Of a stretch of DNA of 64,000 nt, positions 18,024-30,859 are shown piece by piece. The position numbers and the translations under genes were made by a program. This DNA comes from Ulva prolifera (lineage: Eukaryota > Chlorophyta > Ulvophyceae > Ulvales > Ulvaceae), in the NCBI GenBank assembly GCA_023078555.1, contig CM041200.1, positions 2,922,001 through 2,986,000 on the forward strand, in the 5' to 3' direction. Positions within the stretch are counted from its first letter, which is position 1, and every line of letters starts with the position of its first letter. The notes under the pieces are model-generated. The model had not been told where the DNA came from. It saw only the letters and a list, made by a program, of their open reading frames with translations, and made no database searches.

Positions 18024-18057
18024 GGTGGATGGCGTAAGTATACTTACGCCATCCACC
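18024..18057. repeat. Perfect 34-bp palindrome with no spacer
   Basis: The left arm is GGTGGATGGCGTAAGTA and the right arm is its exact reverse complement, centred between 18040 and 18041. Imperfect symmetry continues outside (CTGTATAC on the left, GCATACAG on the right). Confidence 0.97.
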
Positions 18058-19027
18058 GGCATACAGCTGCAGGTGGAGTGCGTACGCGCGCCTGCGCTGG
18101 TGCACAATCTATCTGCCGTGCAGTCCATGTGTACTATCTATGTCAAAACAGCAAGTCCTGTGTACGTCTTGCGATAGGCTTCGCGGCTGGTGAGCTTTCG
18201 GAGGTGCTCGCGTTTCCGGTGGACATGCATGAGGCCTGGTCACTCGAGTGCCTCTCGCCTGCCTGGTGTGTCGGAACAGCCCTTTGTGAATGGCCAGACT
18301 GACCTGATAGGGCCCAAACCCTCATTGTCATCATGACAAACACGTCAGCAAGCTTGGCCAATATGCCTTCAGACAAGGTCCTGAAAACGATGTCATGACC
18401 ATGAGCATGCTGGGAAGGCCGCATGCCTGGGACACGTTCATGTGGATGTATCAGAAGCCGGCGGAATCGAGGAAGCCTGCATCGGAGCTGTGCATGAGTG
18501 TGCTGTCTTGGAAGGTGGAGGTGGCTGCAACATGACGTATTTTCATCAGAGGTGCCACTCGTGGCCACGATGGACGCCCCCATCGTTGATGGCAGGCAGC
18601 CACGCCCGCCCCCATGGCGCTGGGGCCCCAGCGCCACGCGCAGGTACTGCGCGCAGCGATCGCCAACCGCGTTCACAAGCTGGGCACACACGCGGATTGT
18701 ATGAAGAAGCCGGAGAGCACAATCGGCGCCTGGTGACACCGGATCGAGCGACAGACCAATCAGCTACACGCGATCGCAACGACCGTGTGATAGACTCAGT
18801 CCCTGACGGTGGTCGCGATATCGACATGGCGAAACGTGCAAACGCACCTTGATAATTGCGAAACATCGGCTTTGGGTGACACCTATCGCCATGGAGCTGT
18901 GATTGACTGACATAAGTGCATCCTTACACGTGAATTGCAGCTTTCTGCTTTCGAATGTGCTCGATAAACCCGGCAACGCTGGTGTAGACACTCAGGCCGT
19001 AGTCAGGTTTGCTCGCTGTGGGCAAAC

Positions 19028-22000
19028 ATGGGTGTCGATGTACCATTTGACGATCTCGGCCCAATTGAATATGTTGGAAGCACTTTTGAGAGGCATTGCG
19101 AGGTCGTCAGCGGTATAGAAGACCAAGTTGTTGCCGTTGACGCGTCACAGGTCGTTCTCCACGAATGCTCTGACGATGTGTGCCCTGCACATCTTCCAAT
19201 ACCGACTGTCCAGTGTAGACTTTCGTACGCATGATTCGTCTTCATCAAAGAAGCGGTATGCTGCGCGCAGCACGACAGCACGGACAGCTTCCCGTAACAA
19301 CACCTAATGCGTAGCAATGAACACAGCACGATTTGCAGTGGGTATTTCAAGCCTACCAAGGAGCGCGTTCTCGTGAAGCACAGAATGTCCTGGCGTTCCC
19401 GGAAGCAATCAGGCTATCTGCCATAACACTCATAATGGATCGAGTCACTCAAATTCTTAGATATGGCGGGCACCCCGTTGTGGTACGTCAGTCCCAAATG
19501 TGATGGTCACTTCAACAAGTTTTTGACAGGTACCAGGAGACGGCTCAATTCGGTTCAGAAGGTGACCATGTTCAGGTCCTAGATGGGCCACCTCCAATTG
19601 AGAAAGCACATGCAGCTCAATGGACAGGCGAAGGGCGATTCCAGATTCACGGAGTAGTTGAACAACTTTGCAAAGCCATGGTGCGAGTGTCTCTGGAACT
19701 GATGAGCAGGCTGCACACATCGCTAACTCTCTGATGTGAGTAATGATGCCCATTGATGAAAACTATTTGCGATGCAATCACTTCTTCTTAGACCCCAAGC
19801 CATGCTGCTGCCTCGATCACATTCGTCAGCCTTCCTGATTTGTTGTTCGTTGCAAGGTCGTGGACTGCCGTTGCATTGCAGAATTGACCAAATCAGTTGT
19901 TGTGGTGGACACGGTGCTTTCGCCTTCCATACTCGACAGCAGCAAGGGTGTAGACCATGCCTGTTCATTCGATATTCATGTGAGCCATGAGCTGTGTCAT
20001 TGGCACACCACATAGTCATCTGTGTCACCCACGGTGCAAGCCAATGTGTTTGCTGCCAGTGCAAGGCATGATCTGGTCGTACATCTGCGTGACCATTGAT
20101 TCTGTATGTTGATGTTGATTGTCCTGCGTACTATTCTGTGTACTGCAGGGTGTGTGCTGTGTACGCGCGCCAAGCGAAGGTGAAGCGTTTTGTGCTGCAT
20201 TGAATGAATGCAGAATTGCAGATGTGTGCTTCACGACAGATGTTATCGATGTATTCTTTTTTGGGGCCCGCAAGGTGTGGACATTTCGAATCCCTTCAAT
20301 CGTTTTGTGATTTTGTACCATGCTGAGCCAAAGCTGCACTGTCGATTGACAAATGCACAGCAGCATCCCACAGCCGGATGAAGGGTTGGTTCACCAGGAA
20401 GTACAAGTTGGTATGCAAGAAACATTGTTTGTTGTTGACCCTTTCACTGTTTCCTGCCTGCAGGTCATGCGGCCAATCGCCAAAGGCGAACAGACCAAGG
20501 CAAAGTTTCTCACATATCAGGATCCTCCGGGATCTTCGTATGCTGTAGTCAACAGCAGTACAATGATCAGCTATGTTGGAGACGTGGTCAGAAAGGTAGC
20601 ATTGGTGTATGTGACAATGCATAGTTGCTGATCACGTAAACGTGCACCATGCTGCACTGGCATTGATTAGTTATTGGCGCTGGGTTGACTGCAGGAGCAC
20701 CTGAAAGATGTTCTCCTGTTTTTTGCTGCAGTCATTGGTACAGACTACAATGCAAAAGGTGTCCCAAGGTATGGCAAGGAGAAGGCTAAGGCTGTGACAC
20801 GCCTGATGTACAACCATTGGCGAAGCCTGTGCGACTCTGGACATGAAGATCGTGGCTTCATAGAGTATTCTGTGCGTGTCGTCTGTGGTCAAGTTGATGT
20901 GGACAGTTCTGACAAGTTATTCAAGACGTTCTTGAAGGCATGTGCTGAGGAGACTCGCCCCGGGTGCACCTTTGCCAGGGATCTGCGGCTGGTGGTCCAT
21001 GTGGTCCAAGACCAGAGAGCGAGGGCTTGCGAGCGTGCCCAAGGCCTCCAGCGGGCACATGTGATGTGGAGTGGCAACCAGGTGGATCACCAGGATCTCA
21101 TGTCGATCTTGAAAAAGGCCAAAGTTGAAGAAGAGCAAGAAAATGGTGTCAATGGAGTGCTGAGCCGGATAATGAAACTTGAGGCTGAGCGCATGCTTCG
21201 CTTTGGGGAGTGCAGCGTGAGCAAGCCGTTGATACGAATTGAAAGCATAGCCAAGCCCAAGGAGGTCAAAAAGTGGACCGACGAGAAGGTGCGCCCGTCC
21301 TACAGTCATGAGCATCAAATGTGTATCGTCAAGGCGGACATCTGCATGGCTGTGGCAACAATCATGTCAGAGACACTCTTGCCACTGCACACACTGCTAG
21401 ACCATGCTCTGCGCTGCACTATTCCCACCCAGAGCCCAAAGATGCGTGCTCTTATTGACTTGTCATTTGCAGGGACACGATGGTTCGTCCGCGTTCTACC
21501 AGTACTTGGTAAATTTGACAACCCACCCCGACTGTGATATTGTTGACTCCAAGGCAAAGGCTGAACTGGTGGATTATGCCAAAACAGAGAAAACGTGGAT
21601 TGCGGGTGCACGCGCTGCCCGCGCATCCACCATCAGAGCAAAATGGCCATCAGTCCTGATTGCATACATTGACAAGTACGGCTTTGCAACCTCTGAAGCA
21701 ACCAGTACACGTTCGTCATGCTTTCAGCAAAGTGTGATCCAAGACTTACCTGCAGGTGCGCTGCAAAGCAGCAAAAGCCGGTGAAGGCGCCAAAGAGCAG
21801 TAAAGCTGGACGAGGAAAGGATTCTGGGAACACTCATCCCAGAAACGCAGGAACAGCCGCTGCGGGGCCACTACAAGACATGCGCACATCACTTGGCACA
21901 TATCACATACGCAGTTTCCTAGAAAGCGATGCAGCACCAACTAAAGCGGTGCTGGATGTGATAGCTGCACACCAGTCAACAGGTGCAACATGTGCAAAGC

Positions 22001-22856
22001 ACAAGATTGAAGATGATGCAGGTACAGTTTTGCGAGGTGCTGCACTTCCCTTCAGACGGGCTTTTGTCTATTACGTACAGCAATGGCCTGCCTGATGCAA
22101 ATGCGTGCTCACCATGATATTGTGTTGTGTGGAAAGCCACAAGGGAAACATGATATTTTGCCTGTCGGCTATTTTGCTGCGTTCTACGGGCATGAACATC
22201 CAGTCGGTGCATGCCTGATCGGCGACATCTGCAGAGCAAACGACAGATGGTAAGGAAGAAGGGGGGATCAAGCCAAACAGACGATCCAAAGATGCTTATG
22301 TTGTCGATGCAGTTGCAGCAACCTCAAATATGCGACAGGCCCATCCTTGTGATGTGCATCAGACTCCTGGCAGCCCTTGTGTCAATCTGCATAGTTCCCA
22401 GCGCTCCCAGTGCACAAACCTTTTTTCGTCGATGCCGGACGTGATCTCCAAACAGCCAAATGTTTGCTTCAGAGGCTCAACAGGGTCTAACAGTCCTGCA
22501 ACAGGGCTGAGGCAGTGCTCACCGCCGCTGTCCCCAGAGAAGCGTGACAGGCCATGTGTCCCTGAGGACTCCGGAGGTTCACTCACCGCACACCGAGTCT
22601 TGCTGTCAACGGCAGCAGCAATTGACCTGACCCTAAGCTCTGACGATGATGTGCCGTTTGCCACAGGACAGGTACGTAGCTAAGTTGGTATCTCAAACCG
22701 CTGTTTGCATGCCCTGCAGCCACAAACACGTATTCTGCTGTGCAGTGTTCACGAGATGTCAGACAGCACATGTCAGACAACATTTTAGACCTTGCGACAC
22801 CTAAGAAGCGCCGGTCCAACTTACAGAGTGCAAGCTCGCCATGCTCTACGGCATAG
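19028..22856 (+). CDS. XPG/Rad2-family structure-specific nuclease, GEN1-like
   Basis: The XPG N-region starts at MGVDVPF (19028) with VVAVDASQVVLHECS. It continues with LILYG-like ILRYGGHPVV (exon ending 19482) and VLDGPPPIEKAH (exon from 19576). The I-region lies at about 20151-20306 with APSEGEAFCAALNE and FGARKVW. The helix-hairpin-helix region follows at about 20705-20800 (FFAAVIGTDYNAKGVPRYGK), closest in my reading to GEN1/Yen1. Long C-terminal exons carry KWTDEKVRP, then IDLTLSSDDD near 22620, which resembles a SUMO-interacting motif, and a last exon at 22747-22856 with ATPKKRRS, a likely nuclear localisation signal. The family cuts flaps, bubbles or Holliday junctions. Oddity: the catalytic D-x-D of the I-region reads TTDVID, so the first Asp position holds Val. 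Internal exon ends are approximate; EXO1 or FEN1 affinity is not excluded. Confidence 0.78.
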
Positions 22857-23551
22857 CGGCGTATGCCTGTGCCGGCACGAAGCCTGGTTCGGTTGAGCTG
22901 GTTTGGTCTGACGGGAAGCATGCTTTTCAATTCCTGTGGCTCTGATTGATGTCTGATCTAGACATCAAGGGCTTGACACGTGCACCTGGAGCACATCCCT
23001 GAGTGCAGCATTGGCGTTGATGGAGATGGCACTGCCAGCAATCTGAGTATGAAACAACCATGTTTACAATGATGCCCGAATTGTTAGCGTGGACAGCATT
23101 TGTCAGCCCCGCGAGTGTCTGGTCAACTTCCAGTATATCAGCGGGGGGGGGAGTCCCCCCCTAGTCCTCCTGAACCCCTAGTCCAGAGATGTGCTGGACT
23201 ATCTTGTCAGCAGTTGAACTCCAGCACCCCCACATTCAAGACACGGCCACACTTTGACATCCTGTCCTCCGCTCAGAGAATCAGCGGCTCCGTTTCTCTA
23301 CAGTAATGCTGATGGGTCTCAATGCATCTATGGTATCACCGTGCGAACAAGCGCATTCGCTGTGCACTGGCGACCCGCACCGACAACATGTGGAGTATGC
23401 AGGTGCGCTGATTTTATACACGGCTCCATTTTCACGCGGCTGGTTGATTTCGCTCAAGTGCCTGAAATCTACGCCTGCTGGTCGCAGCTGCTTGGCGTAA
23501 CATTGCCGCGAGAATCGCCACGCACAGCATTGTTTTAGGAGCTGTGTTACC
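22857..23551. other. Interval between the XPG-like nuclease and Sir2 genes
   Basis: No exon recognised. It holds a short G/C hairpin: nine G at 23143-23151, AGT, then seven C to 23161. The Sir2 promoter must lie near its right end. Confidence 0.4.
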
Positions 23552-25403
<1,852 letters not shown>

Positions 25404-26038
25404 TGAATAGAATGAATGGCATGCTGACATACTATGTAATTGCTATTGGCAAACGTCACACACGTCCGCTGCTGTTACAGCAGTGCTGTTAGTAATTGAG
25501 CTCCGAACACATTATTTGGCCTGTTACTTGCGTACACGTGCACAGATCGGAGACTTAAAAAAATGTGCACAATCGAGTGGCGATGTAAATCAACTACAGC
25601 GCTGATGCTGTATCAAGACAATGCAGGCTCTTTGCTTTGGTTCCTGTCTTCTTGACTTGTTGAATGCTTACTGTACGTCCTCAGGAAATCTCTCAAGAAC
25701 AAGTTCAGCCATGTACACTGAGGCTTTCGCTTGTATGGAGCAAGAATTTGCTGTGTACAACCTACCCAACTTCAATCCTGTGGAATGCTACAGATTATCA
25801 ACACGTTTGCGGAATGTATAATGAGCCAAGCCCCATTCCTCTCCCTTGCTGTAGTTGAAAAGTTCAGAGCATGCCAGGTAAAACAGGCGCCAGTATACAA
25901 ACCACTTCTGGCTCTCAGCTCCGTAGACATCCTGCAACCGGCATGGCGTTGTGACAATTGCAACGGAGAAAAGTCCGGCTTTTGAACAAGTTTCATTTCA
26001 ACAACCTCACATGCACACAGATACGGTCGTTTCACAGA
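25404..26038. other. Convergent interval between Sir2 and the methyltransferase-like gene
   Basis: Open plus-strand frames at 25621-25985 overlap in three readings and show no domain. Nothing else was seen beyond the two 3' flanks. Confidence 0.4.
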
Positions 26039-27637
26039 TCACAGATGTGACACCTTGAACATGGGTGCAAGCTGCTTCTTGCAGGCATCATGTTTCTCAA
26101 GCCACATCTCTAGGCTGCGGGAATAATGCATCCCGTTCACGTATGATACACTGTCCACAGCCAGATCCTCTTGGAAGTACAAAAATAAGTCCAGGGAAGG
26201 CATGGTGCCACCGCTGAAGAAGTATCTGCAACCACAGTATACGCAGTAATGGCATTCAAACTGCGCACTGAAAAATAATACACGTATCAGCAACACGCCA
26301 AGTAGTTTTGGAACAAGTGGACAAGGCATACAGTGGTAGAACGCACCTTGTCATCCAGTCCTCATCGCCATTGTCTTCAAAGTGGTATGCAAGGGTCTTG
26401 TGACAGAACACATGGCAGAAGAATAGTCCGTCTGGCTTCAGCCATGTAGACACATGCTTGAGCAGCCTCTTATAATTTTTCATGTGTTCGAAGCACTCGA
26501 TCGAGACAGCCCGATCATACAATGTGGTAGTCGTGAAGGTGTTCATGTCTGCCGTAATTACTGCTACATTGCTCAAGCCGGCTTTTGCAGCTGCTCCGTC
26601 GACATAGATCCTGTACAGAAGTCAAACAGTGACACAGATCCAGAATCGACAGGTTTCCCGTGGGCCTTGGATCACAGGCATAAGGATCATGTTGTAGACG
26701 CACTTCTGTGTGCGGCTGTTGCTCACCAGAGTAAAGCTGCAGCCAGGGTACTTGGTTGCCTGTATTTCGCATCGCTTTGCCAATGCAGAAAGAGTTGGCC
26801 TTGCTAAAGAGCCTGTGGGACGGGACTGATTGACGGTGTCGCAGGGACAGCCGAGATTGCATCAGGAGGCATTACAGGGGCGCACCGCAAAAAGGGTAAA
26901 AGATCCCCAGCCACCCCCAACATCAAGAATCTTCATTCCGTCCTGAATTTTCAGTTTATCACAGTACAGCTCTGCAAGCACCCAGCTCAATTGTTTGCGT
27001 GTTCAGCTCTGATAGACGATCTAGAAAATATGAAGATCTTTTCGCTCCGCTGACCTCGTAAGCATAGCCCACACCTAGCATGTTCTCTTCAGCAGTGTCG
27101 AGATCATCCCTGACATCACGATAAAGGCACGAACTATACTTCTTCCACCTGCCCAGTACCTTGTCAAAGTACTCTGTGGGCAGCTACATGACACCAAACA
27201 CGGTGATCGCCGCGCATTGCTGCACATATCATCCTGACCTCAGTATGAAAATCACAACGCGCACCTCGTAATGCTGCTCATTCGCTTTCTCTGTCAGGAC
27301 CGCGATGGGCATGGTCTTCAGCTCATTCACAAAGTCCATTTTTCGCTGCTGGACGGTATCCGTGCCGAGCGTAGCCTGCGACATGCATTGTTGTGCAGCT
27401 GTAGATACAAGAGGATTTACAAAGGATTAAGTTGTATATACTGAGAGTCTTCACAGCAGCATAATACGCACGGATCAGACGCACATCCTGCAGTCGCATT
27501 GACAGGAGATGCCTTATGCCGATACGCGTAATGAAGTCTGGCACGAAGCCCAACTCAATTAACTTGAGCATGCCCCGAAAGACTGCAGAGTGCAAGCTGT
27601 TGAACATAATTTGCAGGCGGCTGGCCAGTGCACTCAT
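26039..27637 (-). CDS. Cyclopropane-fatty-acid synthase / coclaurine N-methyltransferase-like SAM enzyme
   Basis: Minus-strand exons run from MSALASRLQIMFNSLHSAVF at 27637 to the stop at 26039. Exon 1 is 27637-27470 and exon 2 is 27375-27265 (KTMPIAVLTEKANEQHYE). Next come LPTEYFDKVLGRWKKYSS, then ELYCDKLKIQDGMKILDVGG and GWGSFTLF (the SAM-binding loop, near 26920), AAKYPGCSFTLVSNSRTQK, ITADMNTF, SIECFEHMKNYKRLLKHVS, FCHVFCHKTLAYHF, and YFFSGGTMPSLDLFLYFQED. The order and wording are those of the CFA-synthase superfamily branch that includes plant coclaurine N-methyltransferases and their many uncharacterised algal relatives. The substrate (lipid olefin or small amine) cannot be read from sequence. 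Intron 1 seems to use a GC donor (CGT then GCGTAT). Confidence 0.88.
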
Positions 27638-28628
27638 CCTGGAGCAGGCCTATCGCGGCTGTTGGTCAATGTAAGCAGAGCGTTGCAGTACACCAGTACT
27701 GCAGCCCGATCACAGCCATGATGCTGGTTGAATATCAATTTCCTATTCACCAGTGTGGCTGAGGCTGGAGATGCCGTCGGCAGCTGCAACTGCGATTGCG
27801 GAATGGCTCGCCGCGTGAACTCGGCTTGCGGCCATCACCGGCCGGCTGCATGGTGTGGCTAGGTGAACAAACATCAGCATCTGCAGGGTCTGGATCTGCA
27901 CGGCAGTGTAACACTGGAACCGCAGGCATAGAAGACGACAATTAATATGGTGTTTGACAGCAGGCGAATGCGTGCACATACATGCCAGCATCATTGCCAG
28001 AAACCATGATTGCCAGCAATTGTGCGCACAGGCACTTGTGCTAACAAGGAACAGTATCACGCAACAACTAAATGCGAGTCGGCCTCAGCACCCCGGGGTG
28101 CGTTTTGCTTACAGTGCAAATACATTGACAATCAACGAGGGCATTCCCAGCCATAACAGCAACCTGGGTACACCCTGGTGGCCAGAGGCAGGTCGAGGCG
28201 GCAACCGATCAAGGCTCCGCAGCACCGGAACCGAGACCATCACCAAGATACCCCGACTAATCGAAGGCCTGGTTCACACTGTTCTGATCGGACACTCTCC
28301 TGTTCAAGCAAAGACCAGGTGCAGGAAAACAGAGATGGGACACGCCGCTGCAAACACTGCATCGGCTAGAGTTCCCGGAGATGCCTGTCCGCACCCGCCA
28401 AGTGAGTGGTGGTTTTTGAAGGTGCAGCACCTACCCGGCTAGGCAGCCCCGGGACATATACTGCCATGAATATGTTCCGTGGTACAAGGGCTGGCGGGGG
28501 TACCATGTGACGATTGGCTTTGAGGTCGCATTGACGTCATCTCATACACCTCACCCATAGCACTTCGTGATGTGGGCATGGGGCCTGTCCAAGGCGTGCA
28601 TCGGCGGGCGTGGTTTTCCTTCTTGTTG
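27638..28628. other. Gene-poor interval left of the first foldback element
   Basis: Frames 27743-28060 (minus) and 27954-28442 (plus) are open but overlap each other and show no domain or consistent splice structure. The promoter of the methyltransferase-like gene should lie near the left end. Confidence 0.35.
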
Positions 28629-28642
28629 ACACACAGGGAGGC
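28629..28642. repeat. 14-bp direct repeat, left copy (putative target-site duplication)
   Basis: ACACACAGGGAGGC, repeated exactly at 29424-29437 on the other side of the foldback element. Confidence 0.8.
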
Positions 28643-29423
28643 GGTGTGGTCGCGTGTGTGTTACAAGGACAAACGCAGCAAGGCGGGCAGCACCGCGACA
28701 GAAGCAAACAGACGAAGCAAACACACAGACACGCACGCACGCGACACCCACCACGCCCAGGAGACCCACCACCGGCGCATCAAAAGACACAGATCTGCAG
28801 ACCGCCAAGCACACACCCACAAACCCGAACCCACACACGCACGCACAGACCCCACGGCCGACACACAACATCACAACCACCCACACCACAACGCCCGCCG
28901 CCGTACGACAGGGCCAAACCCAACACACTGCTGCCTGAGGCCGCCCATCACGGCCGCCCGATTGCTGGGGGCCGCCCTAGCCCCAAGACCCACCCCCACC
29001 CCACCGAGCCACAGCACACCACGCCAGCCCGGCACACCGCCGCGCAGCCTCGCCGGCCCACGCCGCACCGCACCCAGGACAATGCATCGCCCAAGCCGTC
29101 TCCGCAGTCCTTGCACATGCCAACGAAGGCACCCCGCACACCCATCGGACCCGGCCTAGCCGGTGTCAGAGGCCACAGGTCGGTGGCGTCAAGCGGACGG
29201 GGCGCCCGAGGGGCACCCCACCGCTCAGGCCGGATGGCCTGTAAGCGGCGAGAGGTCATCAGACGGGACTGTGATCGCGTGTGTGGCTGTGTGGCTGTGG
29301 CCGGCACGGGTGCTGGCGGTGCGTGGGTGTGTTGGTGTGTGCTGCGTGTGGCTTGTTGCGTGGTGTGCGGTTCCCCTGGTTGTTGCTCGCGGTGCTACCT
29401 GCCTTGCTTGCTTTGTCCTTGTA
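28643..29423 (-). mobile_element. Non-autonomous foldback-type element, copy 1 (781 bp)
   Basis: Inverted ends: 28656-28698 (GTGTGTTACAAGGACAAA leading to AGCACCGCGA) and 29387-29429, its reverse complement with few mismatches. The left arm is CA-rich and the right arm GT-rich on the plus strand, as expected of a large imperfect foldback. It is flanked by the 14-bp repeat at 28629 and 29424. Read on the minus strand, the element begins TACAAGGACAAAGC directly after the repeat and ends with a short C/A-rich tail of about 20 nt. The long open frames inside (for example 28610-29467 in several readings) arise from low-complexity CAC/GTG sequence and are not convincing genes. The same family occurs at 45485-46982. 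Confidence 0.82.
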
Positions 29424-29437
29424 ACACACAGGGAGGC
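29424..29437. repeat. 14-bp direct repeat, right copy
   Basis: Exact second copy of ACACACAGGGAGGC; its first bases overlap the end of the right inverted repeat. Confidence 0.8.
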
Positions 29438-30859
29438 ATGACAGTAGTTCTCGTTCGGATGGCCTGACTTCCAGCGCTGATGGTGTGCCGCCGCTGCCCA
29501 CTAGCACTGGGCTGCGTCAGGACGTTTTAATATCACTTTTCCACGCATGGCGCCAGATCTTGCATCCTGCGGGTGCCCTCTTGAGTAGGTGGCGCCAACC
29601 AGTGTTTGCCTACGTCAAGTTAAGGCGCAGCACCAGCGGGATCTGCGAAGCGCTAATTCTGACTACGCGTTGGATCTGCTATGCAGCTCTGAGGGCTGCA
29701 GGGATCAGAACACACAAACAGGTACAAACGGTTTCGGGACGTGAACGGCGCACCGCAAATGCGATTGTCATGGGTGGTCAGTTGTTCCTGGGTTACAAGT
29801 CTGTTCAAAGGCTGCGTTGCATGTTCTGCTGCAAACTCTTGCCTGCACACGCCAATACCGCCAGGCCGATAAGGCTTCCCAAGAGCACTTGGTTCCCTGT
29901 ACGTGGCCACTGTGCGAAACAGGCACAACTTTTGGCTGGTCAGTGTGGTCCTCCACCCTCTGTGGACACACCTACATGCGTGCATGATTCCTTTCACTAT
30001 CAAACCTAGCTCATCTGATGATCCCCCGGGAAGGAACACGGTCGCTGCAGCAATGACAGGCACCCTCAGACTGTGATGCAGGGACCACATTACACAATGG
30101 AGTGTGACGATCAATCAATGGGGGGTGTGACCACTGTGGCATGCCGGCTTCAACACGAAAGACAGCCGCGGCAAGACCAAGAGCAGTAAGTCGACATAGT
30201 TGGCGTTGATGCATGGACCACCACATCAACGTATTACACTTGAGCTCGCAGCTGACACGCTTACCCTGACATCATGACACATGGTCTGCTCAGCAACAGG
30301 ATAGTCTGCTCTGGATTCATTGTGCGGTGCATGGATTGCGATGCACGCAAACTTCCCAATCCACCACATGCAATGCTGCCACATAACATCTCATTGCTGA
30401 ATTCATCTTGTCAGCGGTTTCCATTGATACGTCACAAGGTGACACCCACCTCACATGAATAACTTTACAGCCAAAGGCATTCATTAGTGTTAGTTGGCAA
30501 AAAGCAAGAAAAAAAAGTGAGCATGCTGAGACAGTTGCATGCTTCACAAAGCCCATCCTCACGTGGAATCTAAACACTATATTAAAAGCTCGTGTACGAA
30601 AAACGAGTCCAGCAGGAGGCAACATGCTGGCGTATATATATCATGCAACTCTGTAAATATGTGCCCATGTGCATCGGGACTAACATACAGGGACTCGAAT
30701 CAAAGTGTCCGGCACTTCAGCAAGGAGTCAACAGGTCAATCGCAACACGACTGACCTGGCCCCGCCCCCGCAGATGATGTCTAGGACATGCTAACCACTG
30801 GCCATTGACGTATCCATGTGCACATTTCAACCTGCAGTAGATTGATACAATGAGCCAAA
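29438..30859. other. Gene-poor interval
   Basis: Open frames at 29485-30009 (plus) and 29653-30114 (minus) overlap and have no recognisable domain. No repeat or RNA gene was recognised. Confidence 0.35.

Larger units (their letters stand above)
16825..19027. other. Gene-poor interval upstream of the XPG-like nuclease gene
   Basis: Frames such as 17569-18177 (plus) and 18143-18739 (minus) are open for about 200 codons in overlapping, opposite readings and show no domain, so they look fortuitous. The interval carries a 7-bp repeat at 17359 and a 34-bp perfect palindrome at 18024. Confidence 0.4.

Noticed and set aside
18143-18739. 198-codon minus-strand frame opposite a plus-strand frame
   Set aside because: Opposite readings are mutually exclusive and neither shows a domain or splice support.
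28610-29467. Several long overlapping frames (up to 285 codons) in and around foldback copy 1
   Set aside because: They arise from CAC/GTG-rich low-complexity sequence, are open in most readings at once, and show no domain.
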